60,000 bases of DNA, taken from Membranipora membranacea. Taxonomy: Eukaryota > Bryozoa > Gymnolaemata > Cheilostomatida > Membraniporidae. A program made the position numbers and the translations under genes. The notes under the pieces were generated by a model. That model ran no database searches. It was given only the letters and a program-made list of their open reading frames with translations, and was not told where the DNA came from. The stretch spans positions 11,539,001 to 11,599,000 of the forward strand of contig OU612066.1 in assembly GCA_914767715.1 (NCBI GenBank), written 5' to 3'. Positions 1 to 11,400 of the stretch are shown piece after piece (the first letter of the stretch is position 1; each line of letters starts with the position of its first letter).

Positions 1-875
1 AGCTAGAGTACTGTCATAGTATTGTGTTTCAAAATTTTTATTAGTTATCTTCCTACTTAACTCGAGATTTCCTTAGGTTACTTTTATTTCGTCTCATATC
101 AGTTGTGTTCATTCGATAGTTATTATTACTTATTAAGAATTCTTGTATTTTGTCATGACATTAGACCGAGTTTGTTCTAGTTTTTAGCATTCAGTACTGC
201 TAACCTATAACTATAATTTAATTATATATAATACTTATACTGTGTTTGTGCAGGTAAATTTTGATCTGAACTGGTTTGATGACCTGATGAATGTGTGGCT
301 AGTCTGGCTGTTATGTCATTGATTGATGGGAAAGGACAATAAGCAGTCCACTTTCCTGCAATCGATCAAGTGTTGCTGCAGTAACTTGTTATTTATTTTT
401 CCTGCATCCTCATTGGTAAGAAGTTCCTATAAGGTAACAATATTTTGTTCACTTTGGATTAACTGCACTCAGGAAACAGACAGGGTAAGCTCCACTATCA
501 ATTCGAGAAAAAAAAGTACCGCTGTCAGCTGTTTGACAGATGAATGAAAGGTCTTGGTATGGTATGATCCAAGTTTTTTCATAAAGGCCACTTTGAACAA
601 GGGAAGCTGGCTTCGACAGGCAAGGGTATTGGGTCATCACCCCACACAATCTTCGAGATTTTGGGGCCCGTAATTAAATATGGCGGCCAAATAAGACCCA
701 GCGAATGAAGAAAAGTAATATCAGTGCAGTTCATTTATCGGTATCAGACCTGCAATCTCTTACCTTTATCATTAATCAAAACTAACTTTGTTACCCATTT
801 GAGGCGGGCATCATACTACCTACTAGCATATCATCAAATTTAACTAATTTTTGTAGTAGGAAGTTGACCATAAGC
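1..875. other. Upstream flank of FMO1, no gene seen
   Basis: I see no convincing coding exon here. Around 620-705 is a segment that recurs imperfectly in the same orientation at about 28945-29030 (shared pieces include ggcaagggtat, ggggcccg and caaataagacc), so it is probably an old interspersed repeat. Just before the FMO1 start codon is a pyrimidine-rich stretch ending in AG (ttgtag, 851-856). It is conserved upstream of FMO3, suggesting a 3' splice site with an unseen upstream noncoding exon. Confidence 0.5.
851..857 (+). promoter_or_regulatory. Candidate 3' splice site just upstream of the FMO1 start
   Basis: The stretch ttttttgtag-like lies 19 nt before the ATG at 876. The same arrangement (poly-T then GTAG, then aggaagttgacc) lies before the FMO3 start, where the exon would begin near 38670 on the minus strand. 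It suggests the first coding exon is preceded by a noncoding exon or receives a spliced leader. This is inferred from two paralogs only. Confidence 0.4.
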
Positions 876-3800
876 ATGAAGAAAGAGGTAGCTATAATCG
901 GAGCAGGGGCAGCAGGTCTAGCAGCAATGAGGTCTTTACTTCAGTTTGAGGATAAAGTTAGCATGACTGCATTCGAGATAAGCAACGGGGTAGGCGGACT
1001 TTGGGTTAACAGAGACCCCTACAGGAGAAACAGCATGTACGATACTCTCAGGTTTGTAGTCTTGTGTAAAATGCATCAAAGGACTATATGCAATAGCAAA
1101 TATATCAATATTTGCCGATACCTGTTCACCTGCACCCATAGACTAGTAGTCTGAGCCCTCAAACTCTTGTCTCCCCCTACCCGCCTGTCGGCCACCGTAA
1201 TAGTGTGCAGTATTATATCTAGTGATTTGATGCAGTTATATTGGCCTCTGAAATCTCAGAGAGGTTTTTGAGTAAGTCAGAGTATCCTATTGACATTGCC
1301 TAATTGATGACAAAGTTTAATAACGTCAGTATGAATGAGTATCCATTTACTATATTTCTTACGATGACCGCTGTATTATGTTACTGTAAGTATATTCTGT
1401 CTATGGCTGGCTCGTACCAGGAATGGCATGGTGTTATCATGCTGGTCAATAAATAAATAGCCAATTTTGACTTGCTCTGGATCCTTAAGTTCAGAAACTC
1501 CCTTTTATTTCATAGTTTGTCTTGACATATTTTGATTGGGACGGAACACCATTTATAATGGAACTATAATGATTATAGCTTCATGCCTACATGCCTAGGC
1601 AATCGAGATTACAAAGTATTTAATTGACCGATCTTGTTAAGAATCAATATCAATTCTAGGATTATCTGACACAGAAGACCCTCATTTGCATGTTAAGGCA
1701 CAGGTTATAAGGAATTGTTGATTTCCAGATGTGTTTTTTTTCCAAATAAGTATTTTCAATGTAAAAAAAGAATTAGTTATAGTTAAAATAATCAGTTTCT
1801 TTCTTCTGTCACAAAGTTTAATCCTTTAGCTTTCAGTATGATCACAGATCAAAAACTCATTTATTGACCTTATCTGTTTTGTGATATATTTTAAGAAGCA
1901 ACATACCGAAGGAGTTGATGGCCTATGTAGGTTACCCGTTCCCTGAATCAGATGTCCAGGAATCTTCTTATGTACACCACTCGACCGTTCTGGAATATCT
2001 CAAGAGCTTTGCTGGTCACTTTGATCTCAATCAGTATATTAAGGTAATTTATGGCTGCAACCCTGGAGCTTTGGCATAACTTTGTTGTGTGCAGACACTG
2101 TATTTATGTTACATAATGATGCACATTACAACAATTTACCATCTGTTGAGAGAAATATTTTGTTTATATAAGGATTTCTGCACTTTGGCAGGTCTCCAAA
2201 AACTACCAGTTCAGACATAGTTCAGTGGGTCAAGCTTGTGTTGACTATAGAAATTAGAGAACGGAAGAAATGCAGCTGATGCATGCCGAAGAATCGAAAT
2301 CGAATGTTGCGAGTAATGATGTTTTTGACACCATAAAACTAATTCTTCTGATCACATGATACAACCTGCCAACTACCCTTGTTATGACTGAGTAAAGCTC
2401 GGACACAACAATTGTAGCCATTGAAGCCTGAACCCTGAAGTGAAGACTTGAGCACAAACCCTCATCATGGATCACTAAAAGGTGAGGTAGGATTTCACAA
2501 TACGATCCTTGCAGTTGTCATTGTGGTTGTGACCCTGTGCCCTTTCACCCTTCGTAGTTCAGACACAGAGTTATCGAGGTTGACCCTTACATGACAGATG
2601 AAGGTGTTGAGAGATGGAATGTGACTGTGAGAAACGAGGAAACTGGAGCAATGTCCACCTATCGCTATGACGCTGTTATGGTTTGTAATGGGTGAGACCT
2701 GTAAACACATTACTTATAAAATTATTAACTCAAAACTTATAAACCGTGTAAGACTTATAAACTACATCGCCTGCAGAAAGATTTTAATAGAACTAAAAAT
2801 CATTTAACAAGGCTCTCATTTTTTTTGACAATAAAACCTTGAAGCTTTGAGTTACCCAAGTGCTTTTTGTTTGAGCGCATAACGGAGTAGCAAGAGGTGT
2901 TAGTAGGAAGGATAAAATTTGGTTCTAATACACTTTACAATCCTCCTATTTTAGGCATGAGCATCGTCCGTACATGCCAGATATCGAGGGGCATAAAACA
3001 TATTCAGGAGAGATAATGCACAGTACCTACCACCAGGACCCGAAGCTGTATACCGGTAAAACAGTGGTGGTGTTAGGGGCCTTACTTTCAGGGACAGATA
3101 TAGCCATGGATATTCACAAAACAGCAAAACATGTGAGTTCTGCTAAGTAATAAACTTTGTGCAAAATGTAGGTGAGTTTGTACTTAAATTAATTTTTGAA
3201 TCAAGAAATCTTCTTCCAGCCATTCCATTGGAACAGAGATCAGATGTGTGAATTCATGTTAGTATATTATTCCTATTTTCTTCTACTTCTAACAAAGTAT
3301 GGTTATATGATGTTCTTTGGTTCAACAATTAAGTTCAGTAGTTTCAGTTGCTTGACTCCTAATTTTGCCCAAAGAGAGTCTATATAGTATATGAATTCTG
3401 TGGGCCTACTGTGTCTGTAGGTTTATTTGGGTCATAACAATGCCAGACTGACCACAAAACTCCCGGATAACATTGAACAGACAGCCGGAATTGTCAGGTT
3501 TAGTGGAGATGACATCATTTTGAAGGATGGCTCAGTCATACAAGCAGATATGGTTATTTTGGCTACAGGGTTCAGGTGAGACAGATTATAAAGATGTGTG
3601 TTCGTGTGAAAAACTATCTGGAAACCTGAAATATTGTACGGAAAAGAACTTCAAACTCCATGCTCCAAAACTATTTTTGGAACGGCATTTTAAGTTTGAT
3701 GTTCATTTAGTCTAACCATTCAAACAGTGCCGGAACAGCTGGTATAGTAGTATCGACCACTTTCCCCAAAAGTGGTTGATAATGAAATACTACTACCAGC

Positions 3801-4664
3801 TGTCCCGGCCTTCTACAAATATTTTATTCTGTTAGGAAAGAAGGTAAAGATGTAAATGCCTTTATATGTTTTAGATATGATTTCTCATTTCTGAGTGATC
3901 GCTGTAGACCTGAAATCAACGAAGAGCATATTTCGAATCTCTACAGAATGATGATCAGCATCGACCATCCCTCTCTTTACTTCATTGGTCTTAATAAACT
4001 GGCTGTTCCTTTTCTTAATTTTGGTATCCAATCTGAGCTGGCTGCTGCATTCATCAGCGCAAAGATACCACCAGTGACAAGAGCAGTAAGTTACATACGA
4101 TCACGCTCTACATACGCTTTATCCAGGGAGGGTGGGATGAAGCGTATGTAGAGCGTGATCGTCATCCCACCCTCCCTGCTTTATCCATGCGTCATATTCA
4201 TTTTTGAAGTTGTCTGTACACGATCAAAGAGCTCACAACTTTAAATTTTATCTCCTACCTAGCGTAATAAAATGGAAAAAATCAAATGAAATTGCTGCCT
4301 GCTTACACAGGTTATCTAGAGATTGTAATTCATAACATATGTTTAATTCCAGGATATGGAAGAGGAATATCGGAGCTTATATAAGCGGTTCATAACAGAT
4401 CATAACGAGTTACCGAAACACTTTCACTACATTCCCTTGTATCAGCATGAGTACAACAGACAGCTTGGAGAACAGAGCGGCACCAATCAACCAGTACCAG
4501 GATTCTCAGAAAATCTCACTAATCACTTTTTTGCGATCTACGCAAGAAGCCTTCCTCACTTCAAAGAAGGTATATACAGAATTGTGGACGATGATAACTA
4601 CGACATTATCTATGACCATCCGGACTGCAAAGCTGGTGCTAAACAAGCAGACGATAGTAGATAA
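876..4664 (+). CDS. Flavin-containing monooxygenase FMO1, 7 exons, 437 aa
   Basis: Predicted FAD- and NADPH-dependent monooxygenase oxygenating nucleophilic N or S atoms; the compact length resembles insect senecionine N-oxygenase-type FMOs. Coding exons are 876-1051, 1896-2043, 2558-2691, 2955-3132, 3421-3575, 3875-4085 and 4353-4664. All junctions are GT-AG, and phases join to one frame ending in TAA. Visible motifs are the FAD Rossmann loop GAGAAG (residues 9-14), EISNGVGGLW (34-43), the FMO fingerprint YSGEIMHSTYHQDPKLY (169-185) and ATGF (260-263). The NADPH loop is GALLSG (194-199) instead of GxGxSG, so cofactor binding may be altered. I chose ATG 876 because the in-frame TTG at 864 is not a credible animal start. 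No signal peptide or C-terminal membrane anchor is evident, so a soluble protein is likely. Introns 5 and 6 contain local inverted insertions. ARS1 follows on the same strand. Family assignment is firm; the substrate is unknown. Confidence 0.9.
3729..3810. repeat. Snap-back hairpin in FMO1 intron 5
   Basis: The left arm (gccggaacagctgg...tagtagta) is mirrored by the right arm (tactactaccagctgt...ccggc) around a loop containing accacttt/aaagtgg. The orthologous intron of the FMO2 pseudogene (about 22060-22125) has the right half but lacks the inverted left half, so the FMO1 version looks like a local inverted copy of adjacent sequence, as expected from replication template switching. Confidence 0.6.
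4099..4177. repeat. Interleaved inverted repeats (A-B-A'-B') in FMO1 intron 6
   Basis: Arm A is 4099-4119 and its exact reverse complement A' is 4140-4160 (21 nt). Arm B is 4125-4140 (agggagggtgggatga) and its exact reverse complement B' is 4162-4177. The order A-B-A'-B' is a pseudoknot topology rather than a simple hairpin. It begins 14 nt after the exon 6 donor. The FMO3 intron lacks it at the equivalent place. Confidence 0.85.
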
Positions 4665-4969
4665 TTATACAGTAGAAATTAAAGTTATTTTTATTAGAAA
4701 TGCACACTGAACCTTACATGAACTTTGCTAGATTAATCAAGGTGGTGGTATCAATGAACTGGCATCATTGTATTTATACCTGTGCAATAACCTTTTTAGG
4801 GCTGGATAGCTTGTTTTGTTTATAAGTGGGGTTTTGATTTTTAATAGAAGCCGTGTATCCACGGTTCCAATATCAATATACTCTGTCTGGATCTCCAAAG
4901 AAGTCTTTTTTCTATACCCGTTGTGTTGTGATGGGAAGGTACTATTTCGATAATAATATCAGAAGAGGT

Positions 4970-5207
4970 ATACACCCGAGGGTGCTGGGGGCTGAAACAA
5001 TCAACCTTGAATGCTCTCCCAATGTGACTCAAACCCACGGCACCAATCACCTGGCAGTGATTAGCAAGTGCGGTAACTGATTGCGCCATCTCACCATCCC
5101 AATAAAGAATGGGTTGATGGCGCTAATTAGCATGCCTGCTATTCACTACTCAGAGTTGTGTTCTCTCGTCCCATAGCTCATTCCACTCCACCACCTGCAG
5201 TACTTTC
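4970..5207 (-). repeat. tRNA-derived SINE, family 2, copy iii
   Basis: The reverse complement carries a box A-like segment (gatggcgcaatca) and a degenerate box B (ggtttgagtc), preceded by about 110 nt containing gaatgagctatgggacgag and followed by gttgattg...cagcccc...cagcaccctcgggt. The same composite occurs at 54789-55050 and 55151-55400. The copy appears to be missing from the matching arm downstream of the FMO2 pseudogene, so it probably inserted after that duplication. Confidence 0.7.
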
Positions 5208-5299
5208 TCATCGCAACATAGAGTGAAAGTTGGCTGAAACCCAATTCTTTTACCATCACTTATTACACTATTTACTGCATAAATCATATGAACGGTTTG

Positions 5300-6110
5300 C
5301 ATAGAATACTTCAGATAAACTGTACATGAGAGGTATGATATCTGGCCAGGTGAAGTTCACATCCCCTCCAAGGTGTTCAATACATTCTCAATCGACTCTT
5401 GGTTTGCAATGCCTTACTGAGCCGATCAAGTCACAATGATGCTGTCGTAGATTGAATTGAGAGAGTCTATCGGAATATTTTGTTTTGTTTCTTCTCATTC
5501 CCTTCAACTGGATTGATCAATCTTGAATTCTAGATAAGTCTATCAACATTGAATTCCTCTCGTTCTGATCATATTATGGCTATCTCAGCATACTCAAAAA
5601 ACACAACATACTTAGATTTTTGGTAGGGAATACACAACATAGTCTGGTGGGCGGACCCCAGATATGTATCTTGCAATTCCTAGGTAATAGTTTTTACTTT
5701 TCCAATTGCTTCCAAGATGCTTCTGTGATGATAATATAGGCCAATATACCACATTTGTTTCCTGATGACTCACCATAGGTGCTCAATTTCATGAATTGAC
5801 TCAGCTTTCGAGGCCAAACTTGGATCTATAGTTTGATCTGATTTACCTGCAAACTACCTGCAAACTACCTGTCATATTATCAACAGATATTCCAACGAGA
5901 CAACCTTTCAGATGTATTCCTACTCATCAAAAGACTACCATTGTGACATGTCAGCCCTGACACTGGAGACATTTTTCCCTTGACTTTCCCTTAAGAAGAT
6001 TTTTGATAATAAACCATTTAGCTGCTCTAGCTCATGAACATGACTGAGAGCCAATGCACATACTTCACACGAACAGTGCCATGGAGAAATATAGGTGCCA
6101 TTTCACGGAG
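5300..6110 (+). repeat. Segment X, copy C, downstream of FMO1
   Basis: This matches the reverse complement of 19660-20590 and, more briefly, of 44640-45000. Shared landmarks include cgttgtgtattcccct (reverse complement here), ggaccccagat, tccaattgct and gcagctaaat. It is the most degraded copy over the part that could encode the short peptide described for copy A. It probably reflects the inverted duplication of the FMO1 locus together with a dispersed X unit. Confidence 0.65.
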
Positions 6111-7153
6111 AGCATGAATATAGCACCTCCAGTTCCCGGGCATCTCAGCATACAATTGGGACAAGCTAATTCCTAGCCTGTATGGAAAATCTTCTTGGGT
6201 GAAGGGGAGACAACAAGGCGTGTCGAGACAGGCTAGAAAATTCCATGACTGAGTTACGAAGCCCAAACACTGAATAGTCTGCTCTATTGAAAAGCTTCGG
6301 ATTTTTACCATTCGTTCAACCCCATGATGATGTGAAAAACGGATTGGGTCGTGTACAAAACAAGGTGTAGTTGGATTGCTCCAAGTCTATTCTTTCTTGA
6401 GTGGGTGGGATAACAGTTTAATATCAGGGTTTTTATGTGTAGGTACATTTTCCACTTCACTCAAGAGTTAAAATCTTACCAAGTATGATGGGAATATATA
6501 CTCAGGCTTTTGGTTGCAGATTTTATTATAATTCTGATCTGGCTCTATTATAATTGTACAAACCACAAGAAGGTACCTATACTCATTAATCTCACTACAC
6601 CGATCCGATTATATTTGATGGGATTTATGATTAATACACTCAACCGAAATTAATACACTCAATAGAAGGCAGAATTATAATTATCACACATCTCAATTTA
6701 CACCTATTTGATTCGATGATTCGATGATACTATGACAGTGCACTATCTTCTAGCTTCCAGTCGACTTATAATTATCACTTTACTTTACATTTACTGATTC
6801 TAAGATACTGTGATACTGCTTGTCCTGTTGTATCAAGACGGCCAAATGATTGCACATTATAATTCAACAAAACCTCCATTTAAATAGCTGCAGCTCTCTG
6901 ATTTATGAAACTTGTTGTTCAATATTTCAGCTCAGATGATACAGAAGCGCCAACAAGGCCGTCAACGAGTGAACTGTGGATGTTGTGGGTATGTGTGTAG
7001 GCACTGACTACATAATCGTGACTACAGTATAATCAGGTAGGTACAATGCCATTTTTGTGACACGCATACAATTGAATCAGTTGAAAAGTGATTATTTATT
7101 GAATTACCCTGACTATTACAATTAAAATTAAACTAAAAGAAAATAGATATAAG

Positions 7154-7159
<6 letters not shown>

Positions 7160-7191
<32 letters not shown>

Positions 7192-7196
7192 GATTA
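7160..7196. repeat. (AT)n microsatellite
   Basis: An uninterrupted AT dinucleotide run of roughly 30 bases follows tatacatat. No associated gene signal was seen. Confidence 0.9.
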
Positions 7197-8035
7197 AAGT
7201 ATATAATGTGTTACTAAATACTCTGCCCTGGACTTAGTCTTTAGATTGGCTCTCAGTAGGTGTGTGAATGTTTGATGTATGATGTTTTTTATGTTAACTC
7301 TGCTGTTGTTGTTGATGCTCAAAAGTGAAAGTGCTGTAAACCAGGAAAGGGTTAACTTATAAAACAAAATTAATCACCTTTAAATGTTGCTTCATTAAAA
7401 AATTCTGTCTAATGGTTTGTTGTTAGTAGTGATGCGCTCTTCAACCAAGGTTAGTTGCGCGATAGAATTCTCAACACCCTGAAAATTTAGATATCATGTA
7501 AAATCCATCTTTATTTGTGGTGAAAATGAGTGACAGATATTTCTACTGGCAGACAGGAACACATTTACCAACCTATCCTTGGCAACACAGGCTGTCACCA
7601 TACTTGGTGGATTAAAATATTGTTTAATCTCCTCGTTGTTCAAATAAGAGGCAAGAATCCTGTGTAGGATGCTGTCAATTTGCTGCCAGTTGGGATGGGA
7701 AAAGCAAATATAAAAAAAATTGGAATGTTGAAAAAAGTCTTTTTCTGGCAATGAAGAATGATTTGACAATCTATTTGAAGAGCTGCAAAATGTTTGACAA
7801 TGGGAATGGCGTGGGATGATATTCATGCTCTGTTGATCAAATTGGTGCTTGCAACAACAAATTGTTTGAGAAGAACATCTGACATTAAAATGGGACTGGG
7901 CTCCGCTGGTGAAATTCTGCACCCTGACACTGCTTTGTTACAATATAGGGCTATCCTTGTTCTGTTTATCTTCATAAATAGATATTGCTACAGAGATATG
8001 ACAGGTTGTTATTTTTGGATCGGTCATTGACATTA

Positions 8036-8190
8036 CCTTATCAGCTTAAAATTTACACAACCTTATCAGTTTAGAATTCTTAAAAACACTTCTCTGTTGC
8101 TACGCTACACCTCCTCAAGCGTTTATTCACCTCAATAAAACAGTCCAGGATATAAGAGATACATTCCTCTTGCTATCAGCTCAAATGACA
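8036..8190 (+). promoter_or_regulatory. Distal duplicate of the ARS1 proximal promoter
   Basis: This segment repeats, in the same order, the sequence immediately before the ARS1 start codon (about 8325-8468). Shared blocks are tatcagcttaaaatt, ctcctcaagcg/cttcctcaagtg, caataaaacaatccaggat and gatataag (8149-8156). The block around cctcctcaagcg matches the ARS2 promoter better than the proximal ARS1 copy does. No start codon or coding exon follows this copy. Confidence 0.65.
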
Positions 8191-8324
8191 TTGACCATTG
8201 ACGTAACCATATCACCTCAAATTTTGACCTTAAAATTTATTCAAAAAGAGGTTGATTAAAATCAGATGTTCTTTTCACACGCATCATCCCAAAGCATGGG
8301 CGGCGAAATATCTGTCTGATCATA

Positions 8325-8468
8325 TCAGCTTAAAATTGACATAGCCTGATCAGTTCAAAATTCCTTAAAACATCAATCCGTTGCTGCACTTCCTCAAGTG
8401 TTGATTCAGTTCAATAAAACAATCCAGGATATAAGGCACATATTCATCTTACTACTCGAGGAGAAAGG
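8325..8468 (+). promoter_or_regulatory. ARS1 proximal promoter and 5' UTR
   Basis: A TATA-like box gatataag lies at 8428-8435, ending 33 nt before ATG 8469. ARS2 has the same octamer at 55975-55982 (minus strand) at the same distance from its ATG, within a conserved block ctcaagcgttgattcagtt and tccaggatataag. The conservation and fixed spacing suggest a core promoter with a very short 5' UTR. Alternatively, the leader continues upstream and the block is transcribed. Confidence 0.55.
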
Positions 8469-11400
8469 ATGGACTTACCTCAAATTTGCGCTTGGGTATT
8501 GTTTCTATTTCTTCACGTTCACGGACACAGACCCCATGGACATCCAGATAGTCAGAATGGCAACCAGCAGGAATATAAAAAGCCTAATATTATCTTTATT
8601 ATGGCTGACGACTTAGGTATGTTCATCTATCTTATGCCAAATATTTCACCTTATAATACTCATTAACATAATGCTGCCATGTTCTTTTTCTAGTGCTGTC
8701 CGCCACACCTATTATACCAGGTACGTGTGTCAAAATGGTAGACCAAATTTCGTGACATTGACAACTAGGTCATAAATTAATAATAATTGTATACAATATA
8801 ATACTGTACACTGTCGATTTGATTAGCTCTGATGCTGATTTTAAGTCGAAGCCTAAGTTTCAATAGACATCAGGTCAGGGAGAATGGAATACAATTCTCC
8901 CTGATCAAATTTACCTGACATAGATTTCGTTAAAGGGTAGATGTTTTAGGTCAAAACTTGTGAGTGTTAGGGATATATTAAATCAAGAGAACAAAGTTGG
9001 AGCAACATTGTCACATGTAACTGCTATGGCAGTAAAGATTAAGTCACATTGTCATAGTGGTTTGCCTCAAACTTTGCACTAACAGATGTACTTGATTTTT
9101 CTGTAGGTTGGAATGATGTGGGATTTCATAATCCTCTTGTGAGAACACCACACATTGATCAGATGGCAAGAGATGGTATAGAACTTACCAGTTATTATAC
9201 TCAAACAATGTGTTCACCGTAAGTTGGACAATACTTACTTTATTCATATCTGTAACATGTACTGTTACTGTTACATGTACTCTAAAATCCAAATATAAGT
9301 CTAAAATGCTCGTGATTGCAATAAAAATAAATTATTGTAGAGCCAAAATTAAAAAATTAAGATGTTATTATCATTAAATTCTATATCATCCTTGATTGAT
9401 GAAGAATCTGCAGGAGGACATCTGCGGATGGTGACGATGAATGCAATCAATTATACATATTCAGTGCTGTCCCTAGTATATATTATGTATATATGATCCA
9501 GATTAGCTTGCAGAGCAGGGTCTAGACGTTTGACCCAGCATAATTTACTTAATTAGAGAAATTTAAACAAAATGAAATCATTGTGCCTTGTTGTATACAA
9601 CCCTTCCAATGACCATCATGTAGGGTATATGAGTAGTCATATGTATTTAGGCTACTGATATACACATTTCTACCCCTATTGCAACTTGACTTGCATGTTG
9701 ATGGAACTGAATAGATCAATCCAAATATCTTCTTGTTTCCCTACATTAATGTTTATGTGGTATTGTCATTCTGCTGGATATGCATCCTATGGCAATGTAT
9801 CAATGATTTCTCGACAATCTCATGCATAAGAACTCACTAATTTTTCATCTGCCCCCGCAAGAATGAGGGTCAATAACTACTAGCGAACACACCTGTGAAA
9901 AGATGCATTTATATTTTTTTATTGGCTGATGTTGTGTAGTTGCCTCGAACCACACTGGCAGGCCAGGAAAATTTCTTGTCTGCATTTTGCTTATCTCTCA
10001 GTTTCATATGTGACACTTCATCTGCTGATCATTATAAGCTATTACAGTTTTTACAAAAAGGGCACTAGGGTGGCTCCGCAATACCAACTTAACTCTGCTA
10101 GGTGTCGGGTCAGTTTTTTTTTTATATTTTATATATTTCATTGTTTTTTAGGAGCCGATCAGCCCTTATGACAGGGAGATATCCATCGCAGAATGGGCTT
10201 CAGGTTAGCTAATAACATTATATTATAGTTTAAAGTGGAAACGCTGGTATATCAGGCCCAGTCATTGTAATGCGGCACCCAGCCGTATCAAATGGGGTTA
10301 GCAGCATTCAAATTCCTCCTGCTTTTCACAAATTAGAGGAGAAGTAGTGAATTTGTTTTGATGGGAATGGGATGTGCTGATGTGCGGAATTGTGTGATAC
10401 ACATGCCCAATAAATTTGAGCTGAGTGGTGAAAATAAATTTGATGATCGGCCAGTTCCAATGATTTCAAATCATGAGCTTCAAATTATACGGGCTCATTG
10501 GCGATTGTGACGTTTATGATTTATGGTTTAAGAGGTTGCCTAGATACCTTTGCCAAGATTGCAACTGAACGTTGTAATAAAATCCTATAATCCCAAGTGT
10601 GATGAGCCAACATAACAATTAGCTATATCATAGCTGCCATTCAACTTTATTTATAGGTCTCTCCGCCTCGTATTACACTGATCAGCCAATGGTCTTCCTT
10701 GTCACCAGCAAATACTAATAATGATTAATCACTGTGTCCCCCCCCCTTCCCGCGTCCACTTTAATGACAGCAATACTTTTTATAAAAGTCATGCTCTAAC
10801 ACTTCCTTTTGAGAGTAAACATTTTTAGGGTTATAGATCGTATTGTCTGGCCTTAAAGAGGTAGGAATCGAAGGGGGTGCACGGGGATTAATCATGTGAA
10901 GTGACAGGCAAGACCATTGGCTGATCAATGTAATTAGAGGCGGAGAATGGCCTTGGTCTCCGCCTCTAACAGCCAGTCCACGTTGCATTCTCAAGTGGTC
11001 AAGTGTGTTATGTAAGAAATTGTGATTCGCAGACACCCATAAATAAAGTTGAATAGAAGCTATGATATAGCTATTGTTGTGTTGGCTCATCACACTTGGG
11101 ATTATAGGGTTTAATTACAACGGTCAATTTCAATCTTGACAACGGTATCTAGGCAACCTCTAAAACCATAAATCATAACGTCAAAATTGACCAATAAGAG
11201 CTCGTATATTTTGAAGCGGATGATTTGAAATCATCGGAACTGGGCAATTTCGTATGACATCAGTCATATTTTCACCACTTTCCAATTTTTATTGGGCATG
11301 TGTATCACACAATTCCGCATCAGCTTGTCTGATTCCCATTAAAAATAATTCACTGCTTCTCCTCTTAATTCCGAAAAAGCAGGAGGAATTTGAATGCTGC

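Larger units (their letters stand above)
4665..8468. other. FMO1-ARS1 intergenic region
   Basis: This region holds a tRNA-SINE (4970-5207), segment X copy C (about 5300-6110), an (AT)n microsatellite (about 7160-7195) and the duplicated ARS1 promoter (8036-8468). A 142-codon minus-strand frame at 7494-7922 is open but resembles no family I know and has no paralogous support, so I do not call it a gene. The stretch 4840-4960 aligns with the reverse complement of 21000-21120, showing that the inverted duplication continues beyond the FMO coding region. Confidence 0.55.

Noticed and set aside
864-866. TTG at 864 (and the matching TTG before 38651) as the FMO start
   Set aside because: Non-ATG starts are rare in animals; an ATG four codons downstream sits right before the conserved FAD-binding strand.
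7494-7922. 142-codon minus-strand frame
   Set aside because: No recognisable domain, no paralogous copy, no splice partners; composition looks like chance in intergenic DNA.
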